A DNA stretch of 64,000 bases, taken from NCBI GenBank assembly GCA_963971425.1, contig OZ020523.1, positions 22,549,105-22,613,104 on the forward strand, in the 5' to 3' direction. Below, piece after piece: positions 37,821 through 49,589 of this stretch (the first letter of the stretch is position 1; the number at the start of each line of letters is the position of its first letter). The position numbers and the translations under genes were made by a program. Source of the DNA: Bryoerythrophyllum caledonicum (taxonomy: Eukaryota > Streptophyta > Bryopsida > Pottiales > Pottiaceae). The notes under the pieces are model-generated. The model did no database searches and was not told where the DNA came from. It was given only the letters and a program-made list of their open reading frames with translations.

Positions 37821-38029
37821 TCAACCCCTAAACGTTAGTTGGGAACCGTATACACAGGCATGTATCTTACTCTCTATAATACAGAAAACGTATTACCCTT
37901 GGATAAAAGATTCTTCAACTAACATCTTCCATTTGCAGGTCATTTCAATATCTCAACCTCATCATGTTCAAATACAACATCATACATGTAGAATACTATG
38001 GCCACCAGTGACACCTTCTGACGTTTAAC
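37821..38029 (+). repeat. Family A MITE, copy 9
   Basis: It opens 'tcaacccctaaacgttagtt' and closes 'accttctgacgtttaac', with the complete forward core between. At 209 bases it is a compact, well-preserved member. Confidence 0.8.
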
Positions 38030-39811
38030 TCCACCTCTAACAACTAACATGGCTCGGGCTTTTGCCTCGCCTCGCTAATTTGCTTTGTATTTTATTTTCT
38101 CTGTAGTAAAGGTTCCTATTATTTGTGTTAAAAAAAAGAAGAAAAAGTTTCCCACCGATCCACCTCACGCCTCCTTTGCCACGTCAGCACAAGACGGTCC
38201 AATGTGAACAAATACCACGACTTTAATCTTGTGAAATTAGTGATTTTTTAACCTTTCCTTGACGCATAGAAAAAGCTACTTACTTTGGGAAGAAGCAACG
38301 GCACTTGCAACGGCAGCCCACTATTTACACCAGTCTGAGTGTGCCACGTCACCAGACCAATCGAATGGTTCCCAAGGGAACCACGCCACTCACCACCGTT
38401 CCCCTGGTCGGTATCTTCACGTTCCCTTGTTCTCTAGCTCTTGTTCCCAGCTGCTGGGGATAAGATTACTGCCTCCAAAAGCACCTCCCTTGTTTCCGCC
38501 GCAGTTCCCTCCGTAATCTGGTCATATTCTTCTACCATATTATTTACTGCAGAGCCGATTGAGACCCGGAGGTTATGGAACATGATCCTTGTCATTAAAA
38601 AATAATTAACTAATTTTCTAAAATATTCGTTGGGAAACACCCCAATTTCTTTTGCAAGTGCACACACGCAAATCACAGCATCTTGCAACATTACCGGTGA
38701 AAGAGCGAGGGTGGCCGGAAAATTTGCCACACCTTGTGCACTATAGTGCTACAAAAACTAATGGCCACATCGAAAACAATGTGGGAATTGCACAAACTAC
38801 ATATTTGTCTGATTAGCGGTTATCGCTACAAGACAAATATCTCTAAAGGATTTTGAAAAATTTACTCATGATCGTCATCGTTCAGGTTGTCAATCTTTTA
38901 TAGAGTCATCTCTCATGGACCATTTCATTAGAGTTTTCCTGAAAGATCGCATTTAGTGTATGAGCGTGAATAGTGTAATTACCTTAGTACACTATTTGTG
39001 AACAAGTTCGTAATTAGTGTTAGATGCCAATGTCATTAATGACACCACCAAACAACCGCTTAGTGGCCTTCATACTTTCATTCTCACAAGTTCCTAAGAA
39101 TCTTCAAAAGTATCTCCAAAATGCATCAAGATTCCTCAAATTATTCCAAAGGATTCTCCAACATTCTCAACACTCCTCACAAGATTCGCTGAAATATTCC
39201 TAAAAAGATTCACCGAAATATTCCTACAAGATTCCTCAAAACTATCCATGATTCTCTAGGATTCCTCCAAATTCCACAAAATTTCTCTACATTTGTCTAT
39301 ATTCCTCAATATTCCGTAATATTCCTTAATATTCCTTAATATTCCTCAGAATATCTTAATATTCCTCATTATTTCTCATTATTTTTTTGCAAGCCTTTAT
39401 TTTTTTCTTTGTTTTTCTTGCAAGTTCTGTTTTATTTAAACAACGTTCTTCCTCCAAATGGTTGTTTTTTTTCTTAATGAACATGTTATGTTTTTTTACT
39501 TTTCATACACTAAATGTGCACGAGTAAAATAAAATCGGTTACAATCTTTACTGAAATTCACATATAGTGTAGTCTTTCACATTTACTGTATGGTTATGTC
39601 ACTACACCAATTGCAAATTTTTCATTTAGTGTATGGCTTTGCATTTAGTGTATGCTACACTAAATGTGATCTTTAGTGTAGTAGGAATATGGTGCCAAAC
39701 AGGACAAACTTTTTTATGCACAAGAATAGATGTCCAAAAATTGCATATTCCCTTTCTCAGCACCAATGAGATGCACAACAAGCAATGCTCTAGGGTCCTA
39801 CCCCATGCAAG
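38030..39811. other. Gene-free stretch with degenerate ATTCCTC repeats
   Basis: A 98-codon reverse frame at 38434-38730 ('AKEIGVFPNEYFRKLVNYFL') may be a transposon fragment, but I cannot place it. 39100-39385 consists of irregular repeats of 'attcctcaa' and 'aatattcc'. 39600-39690 carries several 'catttagtgta' motifs. Confidence 0.35.
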
Positions 39812-40089
39812 TTGGCCAGGGCAAATTGACCCCCTGACTGGGACTTACCTAAGGTGGGCCCCGTCTTAATTGCAAGTGGTCATTTTTCTGGCCTTCTTAT
39901 TTTGGAGGTTTAGAGGTTTTTTTTGGATTTTTTTTGACAAATTTGAAGCCTACGGCCAATGTTTACGCGAGTGGACCCTCCCTAGCTGAAAATAAGGCTC
40001 CATCCAAAACTAAAATAGGGGCCAAGTTTGGCCCGACCACCTTGGGGCCCCCTCGGATAAGTCCCAGTGAGGGGGTGAATTCGCCCTGG
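39812..40089 (+). mobile_element. Family B Mutator-like MITE, copy 3
   Basis: Perfect 9-bp duplication CCATGCAAG (39803-39811 and 40090-40098). The inverted ends are 'ccagggcaaattgaccccct' and, inverted, 'ccagggcgaattcaccccct'. The body matches copies at 5830 and 41697. Confidence 0.9.
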
Positions 40090-40170
40090 CCATGCAAGCT
40101 AAAGCTCCCATGTAGTACCCCAAGTTCCTAAAAGGTTGACCGGTGGTTCCCCCACACCTTACCCGAAGAA

Positions 40171-40357
<187 letters not shown>

Positions 40358-40722
40358 TTTTGTCTCACATGGAAGTTTTTGCATGAAACGTATTGTCTAA
40401 GACAAGTAATTCCACCCTTCTATATATTATATATGATATTAGGTGTACCCTAAACCTTCTCCACTATAATCAAACTTATATAATCAATTATACCTGAATA
40501 TCATGGAATGCATTTTTATAACTAAGCATCTCTCCACTTCTATTTCCATTACTATCAAACATAAGTTTTTCTTTATCTTTTTCCTTTCAATATACTTAAA
40601 TATTATGCAATGCATTTTATGACTGTGGCCATAGATGTGTACAACAACACAGGTGAAAAGTAGTGTAGCTAAAATATAGGGAGTCCACTGCTTCGATGGG
40701 TATGTGCAAGTAATGAGTTAAT

Positions 40723-41012
40723 CCTTTATCACCCTAAGTGGACCACGAGGGTTTCAGAGAATCTACAGCCATAATAGATTTATGCCACAACATCATCTAC
40801 TCAACCTATACATTTTATCGTGACTCCACTTCACGGATATCACTGTAGTGCACAAATGGCTACCTTGTTTTGGAGATCAGGGAGATCATTGGAAGCTGCC
40901 CCAAGTGCTTTCCAGAGATCGTGACAACAACTGCCATTGTGAAAAAGTTAAAACACCAAGAGCATCAAAATCGACCCTCCCAGGCCACCTAGGCATTGAA
41001 GGGTTTATAATT
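40723..41012 (+). repeat. Family D MITE, copy 3
   Basis: Starts 'ttaatcctttatcaccctaa' and contains 'gagaatctacagccataata', 'catctactcaacctatacat' and 'gactccacttcacggatatc', aligning with 24284-24597. The end 'cattgaagggttta' is decayed. Confidence 0.65.
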
Positions 41013-41329
41013 GAAGGTTGGAACATAGACCTGCCCAACACGAATCCACCACCGCTTTATTTAATCGGTGGTTCTTCCCTTAACTTGTGAGACAAGAAAA
41101 GGCAGCGCCCATATCCAAACACAATCATGGAAAGGGTGGATTGCATTCTCCTCCAAATCAAGGCCTCCAACACTTGAAGAAAACCTAAAGAAAACACCTT
41201 GGGACCTGATAAGGGCAGATTCTAGATTCCATAGAATTCTATACTATTTGTGTAATTAGCATGGCGTGGAAATAGAGTGGTTGGGAAATGCACGTGCAGA
41301 AAGTTAGCCTTGCAAAGCGCCAAATTAAG

Positions 41330-41609
41330 GGCGCGGACAGGAAACCCCCCACGCTTGGAGTTACCCGAGGTGGGGCCCCGTCTTTATTGCATGGGCTCAT
41401 TTTTCTGGCCCTCCCATTTTGGGGGGGTCAGAGGCTTTTTTTGGCTTTTTTTATCACTAAATTGGAGCCTACGGCCCTAATTGAATGCGGGAGTTCCCCC
41501 TTTCTAAATTTAGGTCCCCATCCAAAAACAAAATAGGGGCCAGGTTTTGGCCCCACCACCTCCTCCCCCACCTGGTAAGTATGAGCGTGGGGGGTTTCCT
41601 GTCAAAACG
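41330..41609 (+). mobile_element. Family B Mutator-like MITE, copy 4 (subtype 2)
   Basis: Perfect 9-bp duplication CAAATTAAG (41321-41329 and 41610-41618). The ends 'gacaggaaaccccccacgct' and inverted 'gacaggaaaccccccacgct' are identical over 20 bases. The outermost 5-6 bases differ between the two sides, as they do at 36730-37010. Confidence 0.93.
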
Positions 41610-41696
41610 CAAATTAAGAACCCTCTCGTGTGATGAAAACGTATTACCACTTTCTGAGAAAAGTAGATTTTTTTTATGCACTCACATGTTTTCTAG

Positions 41697-41971
41697 CCGA
41701 GGGCAAATGACCCCCTCATTTCGTACTTACCCGAGGTGGGCCCATCTTAATTGCATGGGGTCATTTTTCTGACCCTCTTATTTTGGGGGGTCCAGAGGAC
41801 TTTTTTGGAATTTTTTGGACGAATTTAGGGCCTACGGTCATTGTCTGCTGGAGAGAGCCCTCCCTTGCTATAAATAAGGCCCCATCCAAAAAAAAAGGGG
41901 CCAGATTTGGCCCCACCACCTCGTTGCCCCCTTAGGTAAGTATGAACGAGGGGGTCAATTTGCCCTGGGCT
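41697..41971 (+). mobile_element. Family B Mutator-like MITE, copy 5
   Basis: Flanks GTTTTCTAG (41688-41696) and ATTTTCTAG (41972-41980) agree at 8 of 9 bases. The ends carry the 'gggcaaatgaccccctc' and inverted 'gggcaaattgaccccctc' motifs of subtype 1. Only 78 bases separate it from copy 4, so the two subtypes sit side by side. Confidence 0.85.
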
Positions 41972-42194
41972 ATTTTCTAGGTTTAGGGTACACCTAATAT
42001 ATAATATATAGACAAAGTCACTGGTGTATATATCCGGGTACTTGTCTGGGTATGTAGCGGGTCACCAACAAGGTATGGAGTAAGGGTCACGATTAACCCT
42101 TTAGTGCCCACGTCATGTTTCTCCAAAAACCAAGATCATGTTTTTTCTTTGAACTAACTTTGATGGAAATAAAATGCCTAATTTCAGATTCAAT

Positions 42195-42925
42195 CCTCCT
42201 ACAACTTAACCCTCAAATGTCCGGGCGACCAAAATATGATTGATGGAAGAATGTAAAATGCTCCCACGTGATGATAAAACATTGACTTTCATCCAAGTTT
42301 TTGTGAAGGTGTTGTCAATGAGTGCATGTACCACATGCACTGTAGATACCCTTCATAGAGTGTGTAACTTTTTTCTCTAAACATGAGACATGGAACTCAA
42401 CGTAGTGTATTTTAGAAACTTCTAGCTTTAGCTCGAAATCTGAATTTGAGTCATTAAAATGATATTTTTTGAAATTGAGTCCAATTAATGAAATGAAGTT
42501 TACCAAATCTAGTTTCCAATTCAATTTGAAAATTTGAAAAATACATAAAATTGAATAAGTTATTGCAATTTGAACTTTGGACCTATTATCATGGATGACC
42601 AATTTTCTAATTTTAGCTAAACACGGAAGTTTCATCTACACCACAAGTTTCAGCACCATAATGTACACTTTCAGTGAAATGATCATATTTTTTACGCAAA
42701 ATTTGTATATGATAAGAGTATTCTTCAATTTTCTTCAGAAAATCACAATAATTTGAATTTTCACAAAAATCTTGTGTTTTGTGTGTCATGAACAAAACAT
42801 GTGGTGTCATCTCTGAAAAATGAAATAAAAAGATTTCCGCTTATATTTGATGAAGAATTAGAGCACTTATTAGAATAAAAATCGGGATTGATGCCACAGT
42901 CATCGCTCCGTCCTTTAAGGGTTGA
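42195..42925 (-). repeat. Family G repeat, copy 2 (TTAACCC-type)
   Basis: The ends 'ttaaccctcaaatgtccggg' and 'cgtcctttaagggttgaa' are inverted relatives of each other. The interior block at 42391-42627 is the reverse complement of 17650-17890, and 'attgatgccacag' near 42887 matches the inverse of 17371. Its length of about 730 bases matches the copy at 17335. Confidence 0.65.
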
Positions 42926-43260
42926 AAGGCACCTACCTATAACTTCTACTAAGGGCCGCTTTACACCTAACGCATGAGTCGAGAGTCCATCGGTTTCCAC
43001 CAACGAGATTGCTTCAATGGCAAAAAGTCCGGCCTCTCCGCCTTCACACCAAAGGCCAAAGTCCAAAGGCCATCATCTTCCAATATGCCTACATGGCAGT
43101 ACTTTTGGAGAGTTTTGGTGCCAAGGCGATAAACTCTCGAGCAAAACTTGGATCACCATTTTTGGTCGACCCAAACTTCCTTCGAGAGTCCGTTGATTTT
43201 TTCAATAAAATAATCAAAATCTGACAAGATCTGACCATTAGATGAAAGAGGCCGAAATTT
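42926..43260. other. Spacer beyond the sirtuin relic
   Basis: An open frame continues the last sirtuin segment on the reverse strand but shows no family similarity. Probably 3' flank or old transposon sequence. Confidence 0.3.
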
Positions 43261-43269
43261 TTGGCTGAT

Positions 43270-44542
43270 TTTTTTTGGCTGATTGTTTTAGGGCTGATAT
43301 TCACCTTCACTCCGGAGAGCTGCATCAGCTCCTCCCTCGACATCTTCACAGGTTTCACCATCTTCTTGTCCGGATCTGTGGGCTTGGGAGCGTGTTTCGG
43401 CGGCTCTGCTGCCACATCGCGCGGTTGCGGAATCTCCATTTGTAGCCGCTCGGCAAGCATGGCCATCACCTAAAACTAAGAAAGGTAAATATCCCGCAAA
43501 CACATGAGAATTCACGTTCAGATCGAGAGAGGAATGGAGTTTAGCACCTCAGGAGGCGGCAAGCGCGATCCAGCGGTGTTCTCTGCAGGTTCACGATTAC
43601 CAGGGGTTTTCCACGCTTCGCGGTAGTCAGAGGGAGATCGTTGGCGGGTGAGACTTTCAAGGAGGAGCCCAGAACGATGACTAGATACGCCTCTGCAGCA
43701 ACAGACGCAGTGAGTAGGTGATTTCAGTGAGCGCACAAGATACATGACTGTTGCAACAGGCGCGGTTTCCGACGTCTCACCTTGAGAAACTTGGTATGCC
43801 TTCTCCAGCTGGTCGCGCGGCAAGCACTCGCTGAAGTTGACGATGGTGTCTTTCAAGGGACCCCCACACAGCTCACACTTGCGCCCCGTGAGGTGGTTGT
43901 GAACCTCGTAAGCAGTGCGAGTGTGCAACTTCCGGATGAACCTGTGGCCGCACTTGGACGTGCACTGCTCCATGTTGGTAAATTTCCTTGAAGCTCAGAG
44001 ATTTTGTCCTGCATGAATCAGAAAGTCTCACGTTATCCTCATCTCTTCCTGGTGCTCTAACGTAATGCGCAAAGTTAACTCTCACGGTAGAAACGCCACT
44101 TCAAACATGCAACCCGTCAGTGTATTGCGAGATGAGGTGATACAATCTGCCATTCTGAAGCAAACCGACTATCATCATGTGTGTCGATAGCGTCGGAGAG
44201 TAAGAAGCGGGGGTCCTCTTGGGCGCTAATCCCTTGGCTTTTAAGGTCCACACCCCTTAGACCCTCTGAAATAAGGAATTCCAGCACTGCAAACGCAAGC
44301 ATGACGTGGGAATGAATCAAACGTGAGCAGATCGAAATCAACCAGCAGAAGAATTAGAGAAAAAAAACCTAACCGACTGCAGAAACAATCACAACTTACA
44401 TTGTGGAAATTCCAGCGCCCGTGTGTACCACCGTTTAACGGCTGTGTTTCACCAGATGAGCGAGCTGATCCACTTTCTTCGCCAACTCTGCGGGTGAGTC
44501 GTGAAGCTCTGTGGTATCCTCAGGCACTCCAAGGTTCACCAT
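43270..44542 (-). pseudogene. SIRT7-type sirtuin pseudogene
   Basis: Exon-like blocks 44542-44400, 44286-44086, 44008-43781, 43692-43548 and 43469-about 43290 keep GT-AG borders. They carry the NAD-binding 'TVVHTGAGIST', then 'WTLKAKGLAPK', 'DGLH', a four-Cys zinc module ('CTSKCG...GRKCELCG') with 'GPLKDTIVNFSE', then 'IVLGSSLKVSPANDLP' and 'GKPLVIVNLQRTPLD'. The 'HNHLTGRKC..C...LKDTI.NF.E' pattern is SIRT7-like, not SIRT6/SRT1. Defects: TAA at 44437-44435 just before TVVHTGAG; a lost G near 44255; TGA at 44103-44101; one base lost between 44008 and 43973; and a splice-phase mismatch between the last two blocks. Catalytic positions are also changed (see findings). It cannot make a working sirtuin. 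Confidence 0.88.
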
Positions 44543-44723
44543 GCTTACTCAATCCAAACACCGGGAAAATCAAATAAAGAGACGGTCGTTTCTGTTGTGC
44601 ACACAGAAAAACGAGCTGCTTCGGCGACTCACAATAAAATTGTCTTCGAGTGTATACAGTACTTGAGGAAGCTTGACATGGAAACATGGTTGCCACCACA
44701 ATCAGCTGCTTTAACGACGATTG

Positions 44724-44856
44724 TTAATCCTTTAACGACGAGCGACAATGTACAATATCTGAAATGACCATTAGAGGGGTACATTTCAGATGAGAACATG
44801 ACGGCAGCAGGTACATTTTAGATTTGTACTTGGTCGCCTTGACGTTTAAGGGTTAA
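44724..44856. repeat. Hairpin MITE of 133 bp, TTAA-flanked
   Basis: The left end 'ttaatcctttaacgacgagc' and the inverted right end 'ttaacccttaaacgtcaagg' correspond, and 'gacaatgtaca' / 'gaccaagtaca' continue the inverted match. An inner pair ('ggtacattt' repeats) is also present. It lies upstream of the sirtuin relic. Confidence 0.75.
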
Positions 44857-45029
44857 CTTCTGGAGGCCTGCCCTGGGTTTAGAAATGGTTTACACTTGGA
44901 ATGGGAGGTTGGGCCCATCACAGTATTTTCTTCTAAGTTATTTTGGCTCTTCTAAGTTTTCGTTTCAAGGTTAATCGTGTTGGATTAATCATCCAAATCA
45001 AGGTGAGTTTGTCAATAATTCTCTTGTTT

Positions 45030-45255
45030 TTAACCCTTGACAATTAGACACCAAAAACATTTCAAACCTGTTGATTATTCTCAACGATAGGATCTCATTT
45101 AAGACTTATTAAGTGATCTACTCAAAAAATTTCATAAAGTTTGACTGCACGGATTGAAAGATTGTAGTGTTCAAAGTAGAGCAAACGATTTATTTTCTTT
45201 GGGCCTGCGTTGAGTGGATAAAAAAGTTTGACTTCTTGGTGTCAAATATGTGTCC
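45030..45255 (-). repeat. Family C repeat, partial reverse copy
   Basis: Starts 'ttaacccttgacaattagac' and carries inverted family C landmarks: 'ctgcacggattgaaagattg', 'gcgttgagtggat' and 'gacttcttggtgtcaaa'. Confidence 0.65.
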
Positions 45256-45560
45256 TACACATTGGTGTCAAAGCTGAGGTGTGCATTTGAGTGCCAAAAC
45301 TTGTGGTGTAAATGAAACTTCCTTGTTTAGCTAAAAATAGAAAATCTATGTTCCATGGTTATAGGTCCAAAGTTCAAATTGCAATAACTTTTCAATATTA
45401 TATATTTTCATATTGAAATTAAAACTAGACTTAATAAACAATATTTCATTAGTTGGACTCAAATTCAAAATACATCATTTTAGTGGATTAAATTTAGATT
45501 TAGAGCTAATGTTGGAAGTTTCTAAAATCCACTACAAACATGCAATTAAGCAATTATGCA
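45256..45560 (-). repeat. Family G repeat, partial copy
   Basis: The block 'ggtccaaagttcaaattgca' to 'ttggactcaaattcaaaata' matches the interior of 17335-18030, and matches 42195-42925 in the opposite orientation. It abuts the partial family C copy. Confidence 0.6.
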
Positions 45561-46073
45561 CTTAGCCAATTGCATAAAACGGTGCTAAAAACAACAAGAT
45601 TTTCCTGAAAATTTTAATTTTAAAAAAAAAATAAAAAAAAATTAGTATCACTTTTGTACTAAATTTACATGTCTGTAGCGTTAAATCTTGGCTTCTATAT
45701 GTACATGTAAGAGATATACATTCTTTATTTGCTAGAACTTATAAAAAATACATGATTATTAATCTGATTAATGTCGCTTTTAAGATTGTAACAATGATGT
45801 ACTTACATTTTGTAGATACACATTTGTATGATTATACAATTTTAGAGTACATCTCACTACAATACAATTTATAAAAGATGCAATAATAAAAGACACAATT
45901 CAGTGAGAAAGTGTAAGGTATCTCACTGTTTATTATATGCAAAAACATACTAAGTTAATCAAACAATTTAAAACTTTTGTAAAGAAATATTGAAATCAAA
46001 CATATCATATTAAATTTAAACATATCAAATGTAACATACTCATCTATCTGCCACCAAAACATCACTTGTTCTA
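45561..46073. other. AT-rich spacer
   Basis: A-rich tracts and short direct motifs, no gene. It could contain the left end of a large transposon reaching into the coding block that follows, but I found no matching right end. Confidence 0.25.
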
Positions 46074-49000
46074 CTATGCTGTAGCAGAAAGACTCTCATC
46101 ATCCTTCGCCGACTCGACTCCCTCTACGTGTCCCATGGCATTCGCTACCATAGCGGACAATTCATGAGTCTGCACCGGATGATCTATCGTATCTCCAAGA
46201 CTTATGGACGCAGACTCAACATATTCGTAATTGCCAGGCTCACCGTGTCGCGTGTGTCTTACACCATCATCATTGTAGTAGAAGCCATCCTTAAACAACA
46301 TCTCTCGGTCTGAGGAGAAAGCCCCCTGAAATGCATTAACGTCCTCCGATACGCCAAATCTTAGAACATAAGTCAATATCGGTCGCGTATCACTTCCAGT
46401 ACCTACAACCCTCTCTTTTGTCTCTGATTCAATTTGTGCTTGAGAAGACCCCAAAGGCTACCGAACCCTCGTCTACACCGTAAAAAATTCATGCGAATCG
46501 GATACTTCGTGCTCTACCTCAAGTCTTTGAGAAGCTAATGTATTTGCCTCTCTTCCCATTGCCACCAAACTATCTACTACACCAATCTCTTCCATCCTCT
46601 CCATAGGTGTCCCTGAAATCTCTCCCAAAGTGTCTTCCACCGTTGGCTGCATTGATGGAATTACCTCCCTTGTAGGAGACTTATCCACTTCTTCTTTATC
46701 GGTGCTTGAGTCCTCATCGGTCGAGCTATTGTCAGACGAATAATATTTTGATCTAGGTGAACGTGACAATCTCTCATTCAAAGCTCCTTCCTCGGCGTCA
46801 TCGTTCTCTCGCATGTTTCCACCAATCGCCTCTTTAGTCTCTCGTGCGATGTTAGGAGCCACATTTGTTCCACTTGTCATCTCAGTGATCAATATTTGTC
46901 CTTGGAAATTGTTGCACAATTCATTGTCTAGGAACCTAACCCTCTCCGTGCAATCGTCAATGACAATGTTCTCAGATCCCTGGAAATTCCCTTGAAGGAT
47001 CGTAGGGATTGCCGTGGAAATACCACATGCCACTAAATCCTAACCTTGAGGCAAGTACGGACCCACGAGCCTAGACAGCTCCGTTGGAGATCTCTCCAGA
47101 TTATTAGCTTCAAAAGGCTTGCATGCATCACTCCATAAATCCTGAAATACAAGTGAAAGTGCACAATCCCTAGAAACATAGTTGGGGCCAGGGGAAGTAC
47201 CAATAGGATACTGCATGCAAACCACAACAGCTGCAATTGGTTGTACCATTTGCTGCAAGCACCCACTCTCTATAAAATTGAGAGCATATTGATCAAACGA
47301 GTTGGGATCAAATGCCCAAATTCCATGCCGCATAGAACAATCCTCAGGAAGCTTTAACTTCGCAAACACAACTCTTTATTGGCGTACACGGCCGGTGGAA
47401 ATAAAAAGATGACGTTCCATCGTTCAATGTTTGCCATCCATAATGCGAATTGTGCAAACGGTCTAGATAATTGCTCATCATCTCATGGACCATCTCCATG
47501 CCTTCCACCGCCACGTCGACAATCAATCACCCACAAACATGGTTTTCCCGATTGTACATGATCTAAATGAAATAATCCTATTCTAAACCGAACCATAAGA
47601 GAGTTCTATGGATCATCATGAGCTGGCTTTTGAACTTGCATTTGCCATTCCCAACTAGCAGTGCTCAAATCTCCCACATCCACAGATAAACCATTGTATC
47701 GACGCCCCCCCTCCTGCAACATCATGATAATGATATTTGATGGAAGGAGGGATGAGATGGACTATGTCTTTCAGCTTAGACACCTTCTCTCGTACATGAG
47801 CAATCCATGCCGTTTTCATAGGAGCATCCAAATGCTTTGCCAAGGTATAAAGTTGTCCCTTGCCCCTTGGAAAATACTTCACTACGGATATGCAAAAGAA
47901 CTCTTCCATAGAACTTGGTGCAAATTCTTTGTTGTCCACCATCAACCAACGGATGATATTCATCACCGCTTCTCCTCTCTGAAATCAATCAACCACAAAG
48001 GCAATGGTACGGCGCTGTGGAATCTTGTCGTCTACACTATTGAAGTATTACTCTTGGCGAGTTCTACGCCCGTTTATCCCCAACGGCTTAACTGCACATG
48101 ATCGTATCAGCTGTAGAAAATATGAATCTGGAATCCAGCTAAGCGGCCTCAACCAATTTTGAGTCATCACCTTTCGTTTTGGTCGCACATCCACATTGGA
48201 ATCCAGCTCTTTCTTCTGTGTATATTGCTTCCACTTTGTGTCTTCTTTCTTGTTGTAAAAAAGAAGTCCATCTTTGTAGTCTTTGCAAACGCGAATGATA
48301 TCATCAAAACAATCATCGCTTAGATTCCAGGCATGACGGGTCAGGTCCTGCATGTTCTTGGCTAGCTTCTTAATCATAACTTCATAACCCATCTTGTGTA
48401 ACTTATGCACTGCGCTTGCGGCACTCACTATAGCAATGCCTCTGCGTGCATCATCTCCACGGACCAAGCTATTGGGCCTCCCATATAGAACCCAAATCTG
48501 ACGGAGTTTTCTTAAATCCTCTTCTACGGTGGAATATGATGTTCTCTCCCACTCCGCTACGTTGATCCGCACTGACTTATCAATGTAAAAACTGAAATCA
48601 TCTTATACCACGAAGGTTGCCTCCCGCCGCTCAAAAAACCCGGTGGTACTCAGTTGTCGGGATCTTACCATTCCTCCACTGTTCCTGTGCAAATTTGCAA
48701 GCTGCGACTATATGTTGCCCATCCACTAGCTCCCAAATAATATGGTCTTCAAGCCAAGCCAACTGAGATCCTACACCACCATTTACAGAAGCACTCCCGT
48801 ATGTAAGAAAAACGCGCTCAAACTCTCGTGCTGCCCCTTCATTCGGAAATGTCACCTCTTCCTGTGAAACCGTACCGTGGTCGGTAGTAGTATGCAAAAT
48901 GTATCTGATCGGTCAAAGTACCAATCTGCTCACCCGGTTCCTGAACTCTGGATCTCTTAAGCGGCTATACACATCTCTAGTCTTCTTCTGTGATAAAACC

Positions 49001-49531
49001 CGATGGTTCGTTTCTAGATTTTACCACTGAGACAATGCGATCTACATGTGCGTTAAACACAATGTTCCCCCTCAACGATCCTTTCAAAATCTCCTCCACT
49101 GTAAGCACTGGAACTTTGTATGTATGTCAAGTTGGAACATAATTTGGCATTTGTCTTTCCTCCTCTCAATCCTCTACGGGGTCGTTTTCGAGATTGTGGA
49201 ACTCTTCTTCCTCCTGCATTATGGACGACAAATTTACAATACCTCCCGAGGTAGATGTAGGGATCCTACGATGAGATGTAGACGCTCTGAGTCTTGACCT
49301 TGGAACCCTGCTACCCGATCCTGAAGCTCTCCCTATCAACCTTGTACTTCTTGCATCCAAACCTAAAGAGCCTCCGCCGGAACCAAAACTTACATCCCTC
49401 TGATCCCGTCGTGGCCGCTTTGAAGGACGTTCCCTTCGTACTGGAGGACGAGGTGATGTAGGCATATCAATGGATGCGGTAGACTGTTGGTTCCCACGCC
49501 TACGCCTCTCCCCTGCAGGTTGCCAATCCAA
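46074..49531 (-). pseudogene. Decayed multi-exon gene with a VDGQH motif, family unknown
   Basis: Reverse-strand blocks spread over all three frames read as one old protein. In order: an Arg/Ser/Pro-rich basic region (49531-49166, 'RPPVRRERPSKRPRRDQRDV'), 'GNIVFNAHVDRIV', 'TRDVYSRLRDPEFRNR', 'IIWELVDGQHIVAACKFAQEQW', 'FERREATFVV', then after a stop 'DFSFYIDKSVRINVAEWER' and 'LRQIWVLYGRPNSLVRGDDA'. Next are 'RWLMVDNKEFAPSSMEEFF', 'GIWAFDPNSFDQYALNFIES', and an acidic Ser-rich tail ('YYSSDNSSTDEDSSTDKEEV'). VDGQH followed by an A-A-C helix resembles the ParB/sulfiredoxin-fold motif; that link is inference. Several frameshifts and stops (around 48976, 48635 and 48603) suggest a dead copy. It may come from a transposon or a lost host gene. 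Confidence 0.4.
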
Positions 49532-49589
49532 TTGCGATCGACGTGCAATAGCACAATAAAGTCGTTATTTCTCTTCTCCTTCTTCTCCT

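Larger units (their letters stand above)
40421..42013. repeat. Inverted pair bounding an older composite element
   Basis: 'attaggtgtaccctaaacc' (about 40438-40456) is the inverse of 'ggtttagggtacacctaat' (about 41980-41998), and AT-rich flanks are shared on the outer side. The family B copy at 41697 inserted right beside the second arm. The arms may be the ends of an old element of about 1.6 kb or two independent fragments. Confidence 0.4.

Noticed and set aside
43089..43270. Continuation of the sirtuin frame to a longer C-terminus
   Set aside because: After the 'VKVNISPKT' segment there is no similarity to any sirtuin tail; probably flanking sequence.
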